The translations under genes and the position numbers were made by a program. Shown piece after piece: positions 53,587 to 60,457 of a stretch of 64,000 nucleotides of DNA. Numbering within the stretch: the stretch's first letter is position 1; each line of letters opens with the position of its first letter. Where the stretch lies: contig CALMVZ010000011.1 of assembly GCA_937873155.1 (NCBI GenBank), positions 124,001 to 188,000 of the forward strand. The letters are read 5' to 3'. Source of the DNA: an uncultured Bacteroidota bacterium. Lineage in GTDB: Bacteria; Bacteroidota; Bacteroidia; B-17B0; Aurantibacillaceae. The notes beneath the pieces were generated by a model, which did no database searches, was not told the origin of the DNA, and saw only the letters and a program-made list of their open reading frames with translations.

Positions 53587-54843
53587 GTGAAACAAAAATT
53601 AAGTTTACTGGTATTTGCGTTTTTCGCAATCCAAACCCTTACAGCACAGGATACTATAACCACTGTTATAAAAGCCACTGAAACCCCAACCGTAAAAGTT
53701 GAAGAAAAAAAAACACACTGGTATGATAAGATCAATATCCGTGGTTATTGCCAGGTACGCTACAATCGTTTAGGAGAATCCAATCCGTTATTAGTTAGTG
53801 AACAAGGCGATAAATCTATTGGTAGTAAGGGAGGTTTTTTTATCCGACGTATGCGCGTCATTATTTTCGGACAAGTAAACGAACATGTTTATTTTTATTT
53901 ACAGCCTGATTTTGCTTCTTCTGCATCTTCAACAGGTTTACATTTCGGTCAGTTGCGCGATGCTTATTTTGATGTGTCGATAGATAAGAACCGCGAATTC
54001 CGTTTCCGTATCGGACAAAGTAAAGTGCCTTTTGGATTTGAAAACCTACAGTCCAGTCAGAACCGTTTGCCTTTGGATCGTAACGACGCCTTGAACTCTG
54101 CTGTATCCAACGAGCGCGATCTTGGTGTATTCTTTATGTATGCTCCTAAAAAAGTAAGGGAGTTATATAGTTCTTTAGTGAATGATGGTTATAAAGGTTC
54201 GGGCGATTACGGTATTTTTGCTTTCGGATTATACAATGGACAAACCGCTAATAAACCCGAATTGAATAATAACTCGCATTGGGTTGCGCGTTTAACCTAT
54301 CCCTTCAAATTAGGTAACCAGGTAATTGAACCGGGAGTCCAAATGTATAGCGGTTATTATACTATGGCAAGCGATCAGTTAACTGCTGCTTCCGGTACAA
54401 AGACCGCTACAAAAACTAATCCAACAAAAGAATATTTGGATGAAAGAATGGCTGCTACATTCGTTCTTTATCCTAAACCATTCGGTATTCTTGCCGAGTA
54501 TAATATTGGTAAAGGACCTGAATACGATATAAACAGGGATTCGATTATAACTAAAGACCTATCAGGCGGTTACGTTACATTAAATTGGATGATAAAGATC
54601 AAAAAACAACTCATTTACCCTTATGTTAGGGGAACAATGTATAAAGGTGGTAAAAAACATGAACTGGATGCCCGTTCTTACGAAGTGCTGGATATAGAAG
54701 GCGGTATAGAATGGCAGCCGGTGAAAAATTTTGAATTCGTTGCGGCTTATATGTATTCTAACCGAACCACCTCTGATAAAGGCAAAGAAAAGAACTATCA
54801 ATTCGGACAACTGCTGCGGTTGCAGGCCCAGCTTAATTTTTAA
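53587..54843 (+). CDS. Phosphate-selective porin, OprP/OprO family
   Basis: 418 residues from a GTG at 53587. Signal peptide about 1-20 (ends LTAQ). A periplasmic linker is followed by a 16-strand-type barrel with family traits: GGFFIRRMRVIIFGQVNEH near residue 80, FRFRIGQSKVPFGFENLQSS near residue 138, and a C-terminal strand ending in F. The family passes phosphate or polyphosphate across the outer membrane. It sits between two Pit permeases and carries one of the clearest phased operators, so outer- and inner-membrane steps of one uptake route are side by side. Confidence 0.92.
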   Translation: MKQKLSLLVFAFFAIQTLTAQDTITTVIKATETPTVKVEEKKTHWYDKINIRGYCQVRYNRLGESNPLLVSEQGDKSIGSKGGFFIRRMRVIIFGQVNEHVYFYLQPDFASSASSTGLHFGQLRDAYFDVSIDKNREFRFRIGQSKVPFGFENLQSSQNRLPLDRNDALNSAVSNERDLGVFFMYAPKKVRELYSSLVNDGYKGSGDYGIFAFGLYNGQTANKPELNNNSHWVARLTYPFKLGNQVIEPGVQMYSGYYTMASDQLTAASGTKTATKTNPTKEYLDERMAATFVLYPKPFGILAEYNIGKGPEYDINRDSIITKDLSGGYVTLNWMIKIKKQLIYPYVRGTMYKGGKKHELDARSYEVLDIEGGIEWQPVKNFEFVAAYMYSNRTTSDKGKEKNYQFGQLLRLQAQLNF

Positions 54844-54847
54844 ACCT

Positions 54848-54891
54848 TAACATTAAATTAACACTCGCCTCTTGAATTAGAAATAGTTTTG
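54848..54891 (+). promoter_or_regulatory. Phased operator and -7 box of the second Pit gene
   Basis: TAAC starts at 54848 and 54859, and a degenerate third site (TCTT) at 54870. The box TAGTTTTG (54884-54891) has TTTG 18 bases after that third position, as in the other arrays. The ATG follows at 54911. Confidence 0.65.
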
Positions 54892-54910
54892 TACGCATTA
54901 AAACCAAATT

Positions 54911-56317
54911 ATGTTCGGATTAACCACAGGCCTCGCCATTTTATTAATAGCATGTTTAGCATTAGCATGTTTTTTTGAATTCATTAACGGATTTCATGAT
55001 ACTGCAAATGCGGTAGCTACTGTAATTTACACAAACTCCATGAAACCAACTGTTGCGGTGGTGTATTCAGGCATCCTGAATTTTATTGGAGTACTTACAG
55101 GTGGTATTGCTGTGGCGATGGGAATTGTTAATTTGCTACCTATGGAAGTTTTGGTGGACAACAATGTCAGTCATGGTATAGCAATGATATTAGCCTTGTT
55201 GATCTCTGCGATCATCTGGAATTTCGGTACCTGGTATTTCGGGATCCCGTCTTCAAGCTCTCATACATTGATCGGTTCGGTGATCGGTATCGGTATGGCA
55301 TTTTATTTTTTGCCGGGTGATATGGGACTAAATGCTGTTAACTGGGACAAAGCAAAAGATACCGGTATGGCTTTATTACTTTCTCCATTAGCAGGATTTA
55401 GTTTAGCGATCATTGTGATGTTCGTTTTTAAACGCCTTATCAAAAATGACACGATTTATAAAGAACCAATTCCGGGCAAGCAACCTCCGATCTGGATCCG
55501 GATGATGTTGTGGACAACCTGTGGACTGGTAAGCTTTTTCCATGGACAAAATGACGGACAAAAAGGTGTAGGTATTTTAATGATGATCTTAATAGCGATC
55601 TTGCCCGGCCAATTCTCATTAGATGAAAAAGTGAATTTACAAAGCGTTGAAGGAAATGTGTTTGAAATTCAAAAGATCATTGCTGCTACTGATACAAGTC
55701 AGTTCGGTAGTGATGAATTCAAGAATTACCGGAATGTAAAAAAACATGCTGCTTCTTATGCAGCCATTGTAGGAACAACAAATACCCGTGCTTCCGAAAT
55801 TGACATTGCACAACGTTTTAATGTCAGAAAAGATATCGTGAAAATTACTAAAGGAGCCGAGAAATTATTGAAGAGTCCGAACTTTGCTATCTCGCTAAAA
55901 GATTCAAAGAAACTGAAAGCAGAGATTAAAGACGCAAAATTATTGGTAGAGTTCGCGCCGAATTGGGTAATTATTTTAATTTCCATTTCATTAGGATTAG
56001 GCACAATGATAGGCTGGAAACGAATTGTGAAAACCATCGGAGAAAAAATTGGTAAGCAGCACATGAGTTACGCCCAGGGCGCAAGTGCTGAGATCGTTGC
56101 TTCGGTTGGTATCGGCATGGCGTCCGCTTACGGGTTGCCTGTTTCAACAACACATATGCTATCTTCAGGTATTGCAGGTTCCATGGTAGCGAAAAAAGGA
56201 TTAAAGAATCTTCAAAAAAAGACTATTACGACTATCGCATTAGCCTGGGTACTTACTTTACCTGCGACAATTTTAATGTCAGGCGGATTGTTCTTACTAT
56301 TCAGAGCTATTCTTTAG
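54911..56317 (+). CDS. Pit-family inorganic phosphate permease, copy 2
   Basis: 468 residues with the same layout as copy 1: GFHDTANAVATVIYTN near residue 27, PSSSSHTLIGSVIG near residue 117, and PVSTTHMLSSGIAGSMVAKK near residue 410. The central soluble loop (about 240-350) is much less conserved between the copies than the membrane parts, which suggests different control rather than different transport. It has its own operator and a terminator downstream, so the two permeases can be expressed independently. Confidence 0.93.
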   Translation: MFGLTTGLAILLIACLALACFFEFINGFHDTANAVATVIYTNSMKPTVAVVYSGILNFIGVLTGGIAVAMGIVNLLPMEVLVDNNVSHGIAMILALLISAIIWNFGTWYFGIPSSSSHTLIGSVIGIGMAFYFLPGDMGLNAVNWDKAKDTGMALLLSPLAGFSLAIIVMFVFKRLIKNDTIYKEPIPGKQPPIWIRMMLWTTCGLVSFFHGQNDGQKGVGILMMILIAILPGQFSLDEKVNLQSVEGNVFEIQKIIAATDTSQFGSDEFKNYRNVKKHAASYAAIVGTTNTRASEIDIAQRFNVRKDIVKITKGAEKLLKSPNFAISLKDSKKLKAEIKDAKLLVEFAPNWVIILISISLGLGTMIGWKRIVKTIGEKIGKQHMSYAQGASAEIVASVGIGMASAYGLPVSTTHMLSSGIAGSMVAKKGLKNLQKKTITTIALAWVLTLPATILMSGGLFLLFRAIL

Positions 56318-56336
56318 TACTAAGTTTTTATGTTTT

Positions 56337-56367
56337 AAAAGCCTTTCCTTCCGGAAGGGCTTTTTTT
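56337..56367 (+). terminator. Terminator after the second Pit gene
   Basis: AAAAGCCTTTCC pairs with GGAAGGGCTTTT (one mismatch) around TTCC, followed by a T run. Confidence 0.85.
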
Positions 56368-56380
56368 ATTTACGCGATCT

Positions 56381-56510
56381 CATTCTCCTTAAGGAGAAGA
56401 TGTCCCGCTAAAGTGGGACAAATAGGGTCTTTTGAAATAGCTATTTGTTCACATCAACCTCACCCCTCCGCCTTTGGCTGATTTGTTCTCCTCCAGGAGA
56501 GGATGATTCG
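56381..56510. repeat. Complex palindromic repeat block
   Basis: It contains the perfect palindrome TCTCCTTAAGGAGA (56384-56397), a hairpin GTCCC...GGGAC (56402-56419), then CCTCACCCCTCCGCC and a CTCCT-CC-AGGAG hairpin. The outer arms (ATTCTCC and AGGAGAGGATGA) face each other. Its CCTCACCCC motif matches the ends of the nuclease insertion in leuS and its AGGAGAGG arm matches the repeat at 38.59 kb. There is no open frame inside. Confidence 0.7.
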
Positions 56511-56540
56511 TGTCCCAAAATTATTTCGTATTTTTAATTC

Positions 56541-56930
56541 ATGGAATCATTAAAACTTTCTATCACACTTCCTGTTAAAGCAGAAAAATTATATAAGGCC
56601 TGGCTGAACAGTAAGGAACATTCAAAATTTACAGGCGCAGAAGCAAAAGCAAGTGCTAAAGTAAACGCGAAACATTCTGCCTGGGATGGTTATATCTCCG
56701 GAAAGAATTTAGAATTAAAAGCGAACAAGAAAATTGTGCAAAGCTGGCGCACCTCAGAATTTCCGGAAGACGTTCCTGATTCTACTCTTGAAATTACGCT
56801 TGAAGAAAAAGCAGGGAAAACAAAATTGAGTTTATACCATCATGGTCTGCAAAAAGGCGATGCAAAAAAATATACGCAAGGCTGGAAGGATTTTTATTTT
56901 ACACCTATGAAGCAGCATTTCTCTAAATAA
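56541..56930 (+). CDS. SRPBCC / AHSA1-type START-like protein
   Basis: 129 residues, cytosolic. Helix-grip fold signature: ITLPVKAEKLYKAWLNSKEHSKFTG at the start (residues 8-32), VQSWRTSEFPEDVPDSTLEI in the middle, and the final helix GWKDFYFTPMKQHF. AHSA1 domains bind Hsp90 in eukaryotes; bacterial members are mostly uncharacterised ligand or stress proteins. It stands alone between two repeat blocks, with no promoter that I can support. Confidence 0.85.
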   Translation: MESLKLSITLPVKAEKLYKAWLNSKEHSKFTGAEAKASAKVNAKHSAWDGYISGKNLELKANKKIVQSWRTSEFPEDVPDSTLEITLEEKAGKTKLSLYHHGLQKGDAKKYTQGWKDFYFTPMKQHFSK

Positions 56931-56947
56931 AATTTAGAAAAATTAGT

Positions 56948-56975
56948 TGCTGAATGACGCCTTCCGGCGTCAGCA
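56948..56975. repeat. Palindrome between convergent genes
   Basis: TGACGCC (56955-56961) pairs with GGCGTCA (56966-56972), and the outer TGCTGA/TCAGCA extends the stem. It may serve as a two-way terminator. Confidence 0.6.
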
Positions 56976-56985
56976 TGACGCTTTG

Positions 56986-57780
56986 TTAGAAGGGGCTTTG
57001 TTTACGAATGATCTTACCGAACCATTTTGGGAAGAATCTTCTTAAGGTAACAGCTTTTAATTCTCTGCCGCCAATTAAAATTTCTTCTGAGTTGCTTGAG
57101 ATCGCTTCAATAATTTGTTTAGCGCATTCTTCTGCTGTCATCGCATTTTCATGACTTTCATCCATCCTTCCATGAGCCCCGCTTGCTGTTGAAGCATTCA
57201 AAGAAATATTTGTTTTTACTTTACCGGGACAAGCCATTAAGATCTTAATTCCTTTTTTCTCAGTCTCTAAACGCAAGCTTTCGAAATAGCCATGAAGCGC
57301 ATGTTTAGCAGCAGAGTATGTTGAACGTAAATAAAAACCAAATTTTCCGGCGATAGAACTCACCACAACTATATGCCCGCCTTTTTGCCTGATCATATAG
57401 GGCAGAACAGCTTTACTTAAATTCACTGCACTGAAATAATTTATCTCGAATAATTTCCGTTCAGTTACTTCGTCCGTTTTAATTGCTTCTTCACGCTGAC
57501 TTTGTCCGCCGTTATTTATTAAAATATCAATCCGTCCGAATTTATTTATTACTTGTGCAGCTAATCCGCTTACTTTTGAAGTATCAGAAAGATCGAAAGG
57601 CAGGATCATAATATCTAATTCTCCTAACACCGTCATCGCGCCTACTCTTTGCAATTCATCCTCACGGCGTGCCGATAAGATCAATCTCGCCTGATGCTTT
57701 GCTAATTCCAAAGCTAAAGCTTTACCAATTCCTGAAGAAGCGCCGGTGATCCAAATGACCTTATCTTTAAAATTACTCAC
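56986..57780 (-). CDS. Short-chain dehydrogenase/reductase
   Basis: 264 residues. Classical SDR: nucleotide loop TGASSGIGKA (residues 12-21), NNGG near residue 90, active-site serine in VVSSIAGKFG near 142, and YSAAKHA near 157 (catalytic Tyr and Lys). LSARREDEL after the second strand favours NADP(H) through the two arginines. The substrate cannot be read; relatives of this DltE/YqjQ-like subgroup are annotated only as oxidoreductases. The basic C-terminus (LRRFFPKWFGKIIRKQ) could touch the membrane. Confidence 0.9.
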   Translation of the reverse strand: MSNFKDKVIWITGASSGIGKALALELAKHQARLILSARREDELQRVGAMTVLGELDIMILPFDLSDTSKVSGLAAQVINKFGRIDILINNGGQSQREEAIKTDEVTERKLFEINYFSAVNLSKAVLPYMIRQKGGHIVVVSSIAGKFGFYLRSTYSAAKHALHGYFESLRLETEKKGIKILMACPGKVKTNISLNASTASGAHGRMDESHENAMTAEECAKQIIEAISSNSEEILIGGRELKAVTLRRFFPKWFGKIIRKQSPF

Positions 57781-57804
57781 GCTTAAATATACAATAATTT
57801 ATAA

Positions 57805-58803
57805 TCAGTTACGTGTGTCATCCTGAGCTTGCCGAAGGGCGTCAACAATTTGTTTTGACTTAATTTCTCTAATGCAATGACAATCTTTGCTTTTCCTGCA
57901 ATCATTACACTCCTTATTCAATACAAGGTATTTGGCTTTTTCTCCAACAGGCATCCATCTTCCGGGATGGATCGGGCGCATTGGCGCAAAAAGACCTATC
58001 GCTTTTTTTCCAAGAGCTGCAGCAATATGCAACGGGCCTGTACTCGCCGCAATTAAAACATCCGCATTATTGATGAAAGAAATGAATTGCTTCAAACTTA
58101 ATTTACCTGTGAGATCTGTAACATGTTTATGCTTTTCGAAAAGAGGTTTTGCCAATTCGCCTTCTTCCTTTGTGCCGCTGATAAAAATTTTGAATTTGTC
58201 CTCGGGAAGGGAATTTATCAACTCAGAAAAATTCTCTAAGCCCCACTCCCTTGCACTACCTTTTGATTTTGGATGCAGAATTACATTCGCTCTTGTTTTG
58301 TCAATTTGTTTCAACCATTCTTCTGCTAAAGGTCCTGCCTTTGTGAATCCGTAATATTTTTTTATGTCTTCTAACTTTACTTCTGTTGGAATATTCAAAA
58401 ACTCCAGTAATTTCATGTTCAATTGCGATTCATGGCGATCAGAATTTTTTCTCGACAACTTTATTAATTTATTGCAGGTGGTCCAGTGAAATAAACGGTT
58501 TGTTGTACCAACTCTTAAACTAATTCCGGTTTCTTTTGCAGCACTTGCAATTTCTTTTACAGGAAATACATGAATGATAAGATCAGCGTTAGGAAGAACT
58601 TTCGTTTCGTCCCAACTGATGAACTCATCAACATATTTTGATAATGCCACAACATCTCTAGTATAATTTCTTCCCAGGAAAATAATTTTACACTTCGGGA
58701 AATATTCTTTCAAATATCCTGCCATCGGTAATGTGAGAACCACATCCCCAATACTGTCGGTGCGACTTAATATAACAGAAAAATTATCCCGCAGTTTTTG
58801 CAT
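57805..58803 (-). CDS. Glycosyltransferase family 9 (ADP-heptose:LPS heptosyltransferase-like)
   Basis: 332 residues, GT-B fold. N-terminal RTDSIGDVVLTLPMAGYLK (residues 14-32) and the C-terminal donor site NNADVLIAASTGPLHIAAALGKK (part; about 245-268) with GLFAPMRPIHPGRW are family marks. It probably adds heptose or a similar sugar to the LPS core. The end carries cysteines (CNDCRKSKDC). The last residues ALRQAQDDTRN are encoded by an intergenic repeat (57819-57840), so the natural C-terminus has been altered. It overlaps the GT2 gene upstream by 20 bases. Confidence 0.9.
   Translation of the reverse strand: MQKLRDNFSVILSRTDSIGDVVLTLPMAGYLKEYFPKCKIIFLGRNYTRDVVALSKYVDEFISWDETKVLPNADLIIHVFPVKEIASAAKETGISLRVGTTNRLFHWTTCNKLIKLSRKNSDRHESQLNMKLLEFLNIPTEVKLEDIKKYYGFTKAGPLAEEWLKQIDKTRANVILHPKSKGSAREWGLENFSELINSLPEDKFKIFISGTKEEGELAKPLFEKHKHVTDLTGKLSLKQFISFINNADVLIAASTGPLHIAAALGKKAIGLFAPMRPIHPGRWMPVGEKAKYLVLNKECNDCRKSKDCHCIREIKSKQIVDALRQAQDDTRN
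57819..57840. repeat. CATCCTGAGCTTG-type repeat inside the 3' end of the GT9 gene
   Basis: CATCCTGAGCTTGCCGAAGG belongs to the same consensus as the repeats at 31.6 kb and 63.98 kb (CTGAGCTTGTCGAAG). It supplies the last codons of the GT9 gene. Confidence 0.7.
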
Positions 58804-59551
58804 TATACAGATCGCGTAATTTTTTATATTTTAAATAAGTAGCGTAAGCCGAGATCTTTGAAATTAAAAATCCCGCCTTCCCATCTAAAAATCCCATATG
58901 CAAAATATAATGATCAATGAATTTAGCAACAGGGTTCACCAGTAATTTAAAAATGTTCGACTTTTTTCCTTTTTCGTAAAAAGCCTTTGCAGCAATAGTT
59001 GTAAAGTATTCCACTTGTTTGTAATGATCATCCACACTATAATAACTGTAATGCAAAATATCACCTTTTAAATGGCCGGTGTTCTTATCGCCGTTAAACA
59101 TGTCGTATTTATCGTGCGGATTTATTCCTCCCCATTTTCCTTTTCGGCTGTCCCACAAACGCAATTTTTTATCCGGATACCAATTACAATGTTTTACCCA
59201 ATGTCCGCAATAACTAGTTAAGCGGTTCATGTAATAACCATCTTTGGTCCAATTCTTTTTTACTTCGAGGATCGACTTTTTTAAAGTTTCATCTAACGCC
59301 TCATCTGAATCGAGTGATAACACGTGCGGAAATTTCGCGAAAGTAATGGCTTTATTCTTTTGCTCGAGGTGTCCTAAAAAATCCTGGTGGAAAACATTTG
59401 CTCCGTAACTCTTGCAAATTTCTTTGGTTTTATCAGTGCTCCCCGAATCCAGCACCACAATATCATCAGCGATATCCTTCACCGACTCCAGGCAGCGGCC
59501 AATGTTCTTTTCTTCGTTAAATGCTATTATTACGACTGAAATTTGAGGCAT
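58784..59551 (-). CDS. Glycosyltransferase family 2 (LPS core WaaE/KdtX-like)
   Basis: 255 residues, GT-A fold. ISVVIIAFNEEKNIGRCLESV (first 22 residues, given here only in part), then IVVLDSGSTDKT and LSLDSDEALDE with the DxD-type metal site. WVKHCNWYPDKKLRLWDSRKG matches the LPS core beta-1,4-glucosyltransferase group. It is cytosolic or peripheral to the inner membrane and probably adds a glucose to the LPS inner core. It overlaps the GT9 gene, forming a two-gene LPS unit, and is divergent from the amidase gene. Confidence 0.9.
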   Translation of the reverse strand: MPQISVVIIAFNEEKNIGRCLESVKDIADDIVVLDSGSTDKTKEICKSYGANVFHQDFLGHLEQKNKAITFAKFPHVLSLDSDEALDETLKKSILEVKKNWTKDGYYMNRLTSYCGHWVKHCNWYPDKKLRLWDSRKGKWGGINPHDKYDMFNGDKNTGHLKGDILHYSYYSVDDHYKQVEYFTTIAAKAFYEKGKKSNIFKLLVNPVAKFIDHYILHMGFLDGKAGFLISKISAYATYLKYKKLRDLYNAKTAG

Positions 59552-59582
59552 TACACAAAGTTAATAATATAATAGTATTCCG

Positions 59583-59590
59583 TACATTTG
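59583..59590 (+). promoter_or_regulatory. -7 box immediately before the amidase start
   Basis: TACATTTG fits TAnnTTTG. Only five bases separate it from the GTG at 59596, which would make the message nearly or fully leaderless. Confidence 0.5.
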
Positions 59591-59595
59591 TACTG

Positions 59596-60390
59596 GTGAA
59601 AGTTACTCTCATACAGACCTCACTTCATTGGGAAGACCGTCAGAAAAATCTGGCTCATTTCGATACATTGGTAAATTCTATTTCAGAGCCCACAGATCTT
59701 ATTGTTCTACCTGAAATGTTCACGACAGGTTTTACAATGAATCCTGCTAAATTCGCTGATCCTTTAAATGGCCCGGGCTTACAATGGATGGCGAAAAAAG
59801 CGAAAGAGAAGAACGCGGCTCTTTGCGGAAGTGTTGCTGTTGGCGATGGCAAATATTATTATAATCGTTTGTTTTGGGTAGAACCAAACGGTTCTGTGAG
59901 CACTTACGATAAACGTCATTTGTTCCGAATGGCCGGTGAAGATAAACACTATGCCATGGGCACACAAAAGATCATTAAACCTTTGAAGGAATTTAATTTT
60001 TGTCCGCTGGTGTGTTATGACCTCCGTTTCCCGGTGTGGAGTAGAAATTCATTTAAGAAAACTAACGGTTTGCCGACTGCCTCCTACGATGTTTTAATTT
60101 ATGTGGCGAATTGGCCGGAGGTAAGATCCTATCCCTGGAAACAACTTTTAATTGCACGCGCTATCGAAAACCAATGTTATGTTATAGGTGTGAACCGCAT
60201 TGGAAAAGACGGAAATGACATTTCACATGCCGGTGATAGTGTAGTGATAAACCCGCGCGGAGAGATCATCTCCAAAACCAAAGCGAACGAAGAAAGTGTA
60301 GAAACTGTAACTCTGGATAAAGCGTATTTAGAAGATTACAGGAGAGCATTTCCTGTAGGGCTTGATTCTGACGATTTTAGGATCATTTGA
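59596..60390 (+). CDS. Nitrilase-superfamily amidase (YafV / omega-amidase-like)
   Basis: 264 residues from the GTG at 59596. The frame is open to 59521, but homologous sequence begins at [12 protein letters not shown] and a -7 box lies in between. The catalytic triad is visible: E in LPEMFTTGF (about residue 43), K in [12 protein letters not shown] (about 106) and C in [13 protein letters not shown] (about 141). The family member YafV hydrolyses 2-oxoglutaramate-type omega-amides in metabolite repair. Length is normal. The next gene, leuS, starts 67 bases after the stop with its own -7 box. Confidence 0.88.
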   Translation: MKVTLIQTSLHWEDRQKNLAHFDTLVNSISEPTDLIVLPEMFTTGFTMNPAKFADPLNGPGLQWMAKKAKEKNAALCGSVAVGDGKYYYNRLFWVEPNGSVSTYDKRHLFRMAGEDKHYAMGTQKIIKPLKEFNFCPLVCYDLRFPVWSRNSFKKTNGLPTASYDVLIYVANWPEVRSYPWKQLLIARAIENQCYVIGVNRIGKDGNDISHAGDSVVINPRGEIISKTKANEESVETVTLDKAYLEDYRRAFPVGLDSDDFRII

Positions 60391-60436
60391 TCCGCTTTTC
60401 TATAGCGATTTTCCCTCTCAATTTCGCAAATTCTTC

Positions 60437-60444
60437 TATCTTTG
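60437..60444 (+). promoter_or_regulatory. -7 box of leuS
   Basis: TATCTTTG fits TAnnTTTG, 13 bases before the ATG at 60458. This supports the 60458 start over earlier in-frame codons. Confidence 0.55.
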
Positions 60445-60457
60445 TACCTCTACAATT

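Noticed and set aside
56381-56510. CRISPR-like or attachment site
   Set aside because: The palindromes are unequal and not regularly spaced, and there are no spacers, cas genes or integrase nearby.
60014-60100. Antisense or overlapping open frames inside real genes, here and across the window
   Set aside because: They lack signal peptides, motifs, promoters or start contexts of their own and follow the codon structure of the gene on the other strand.
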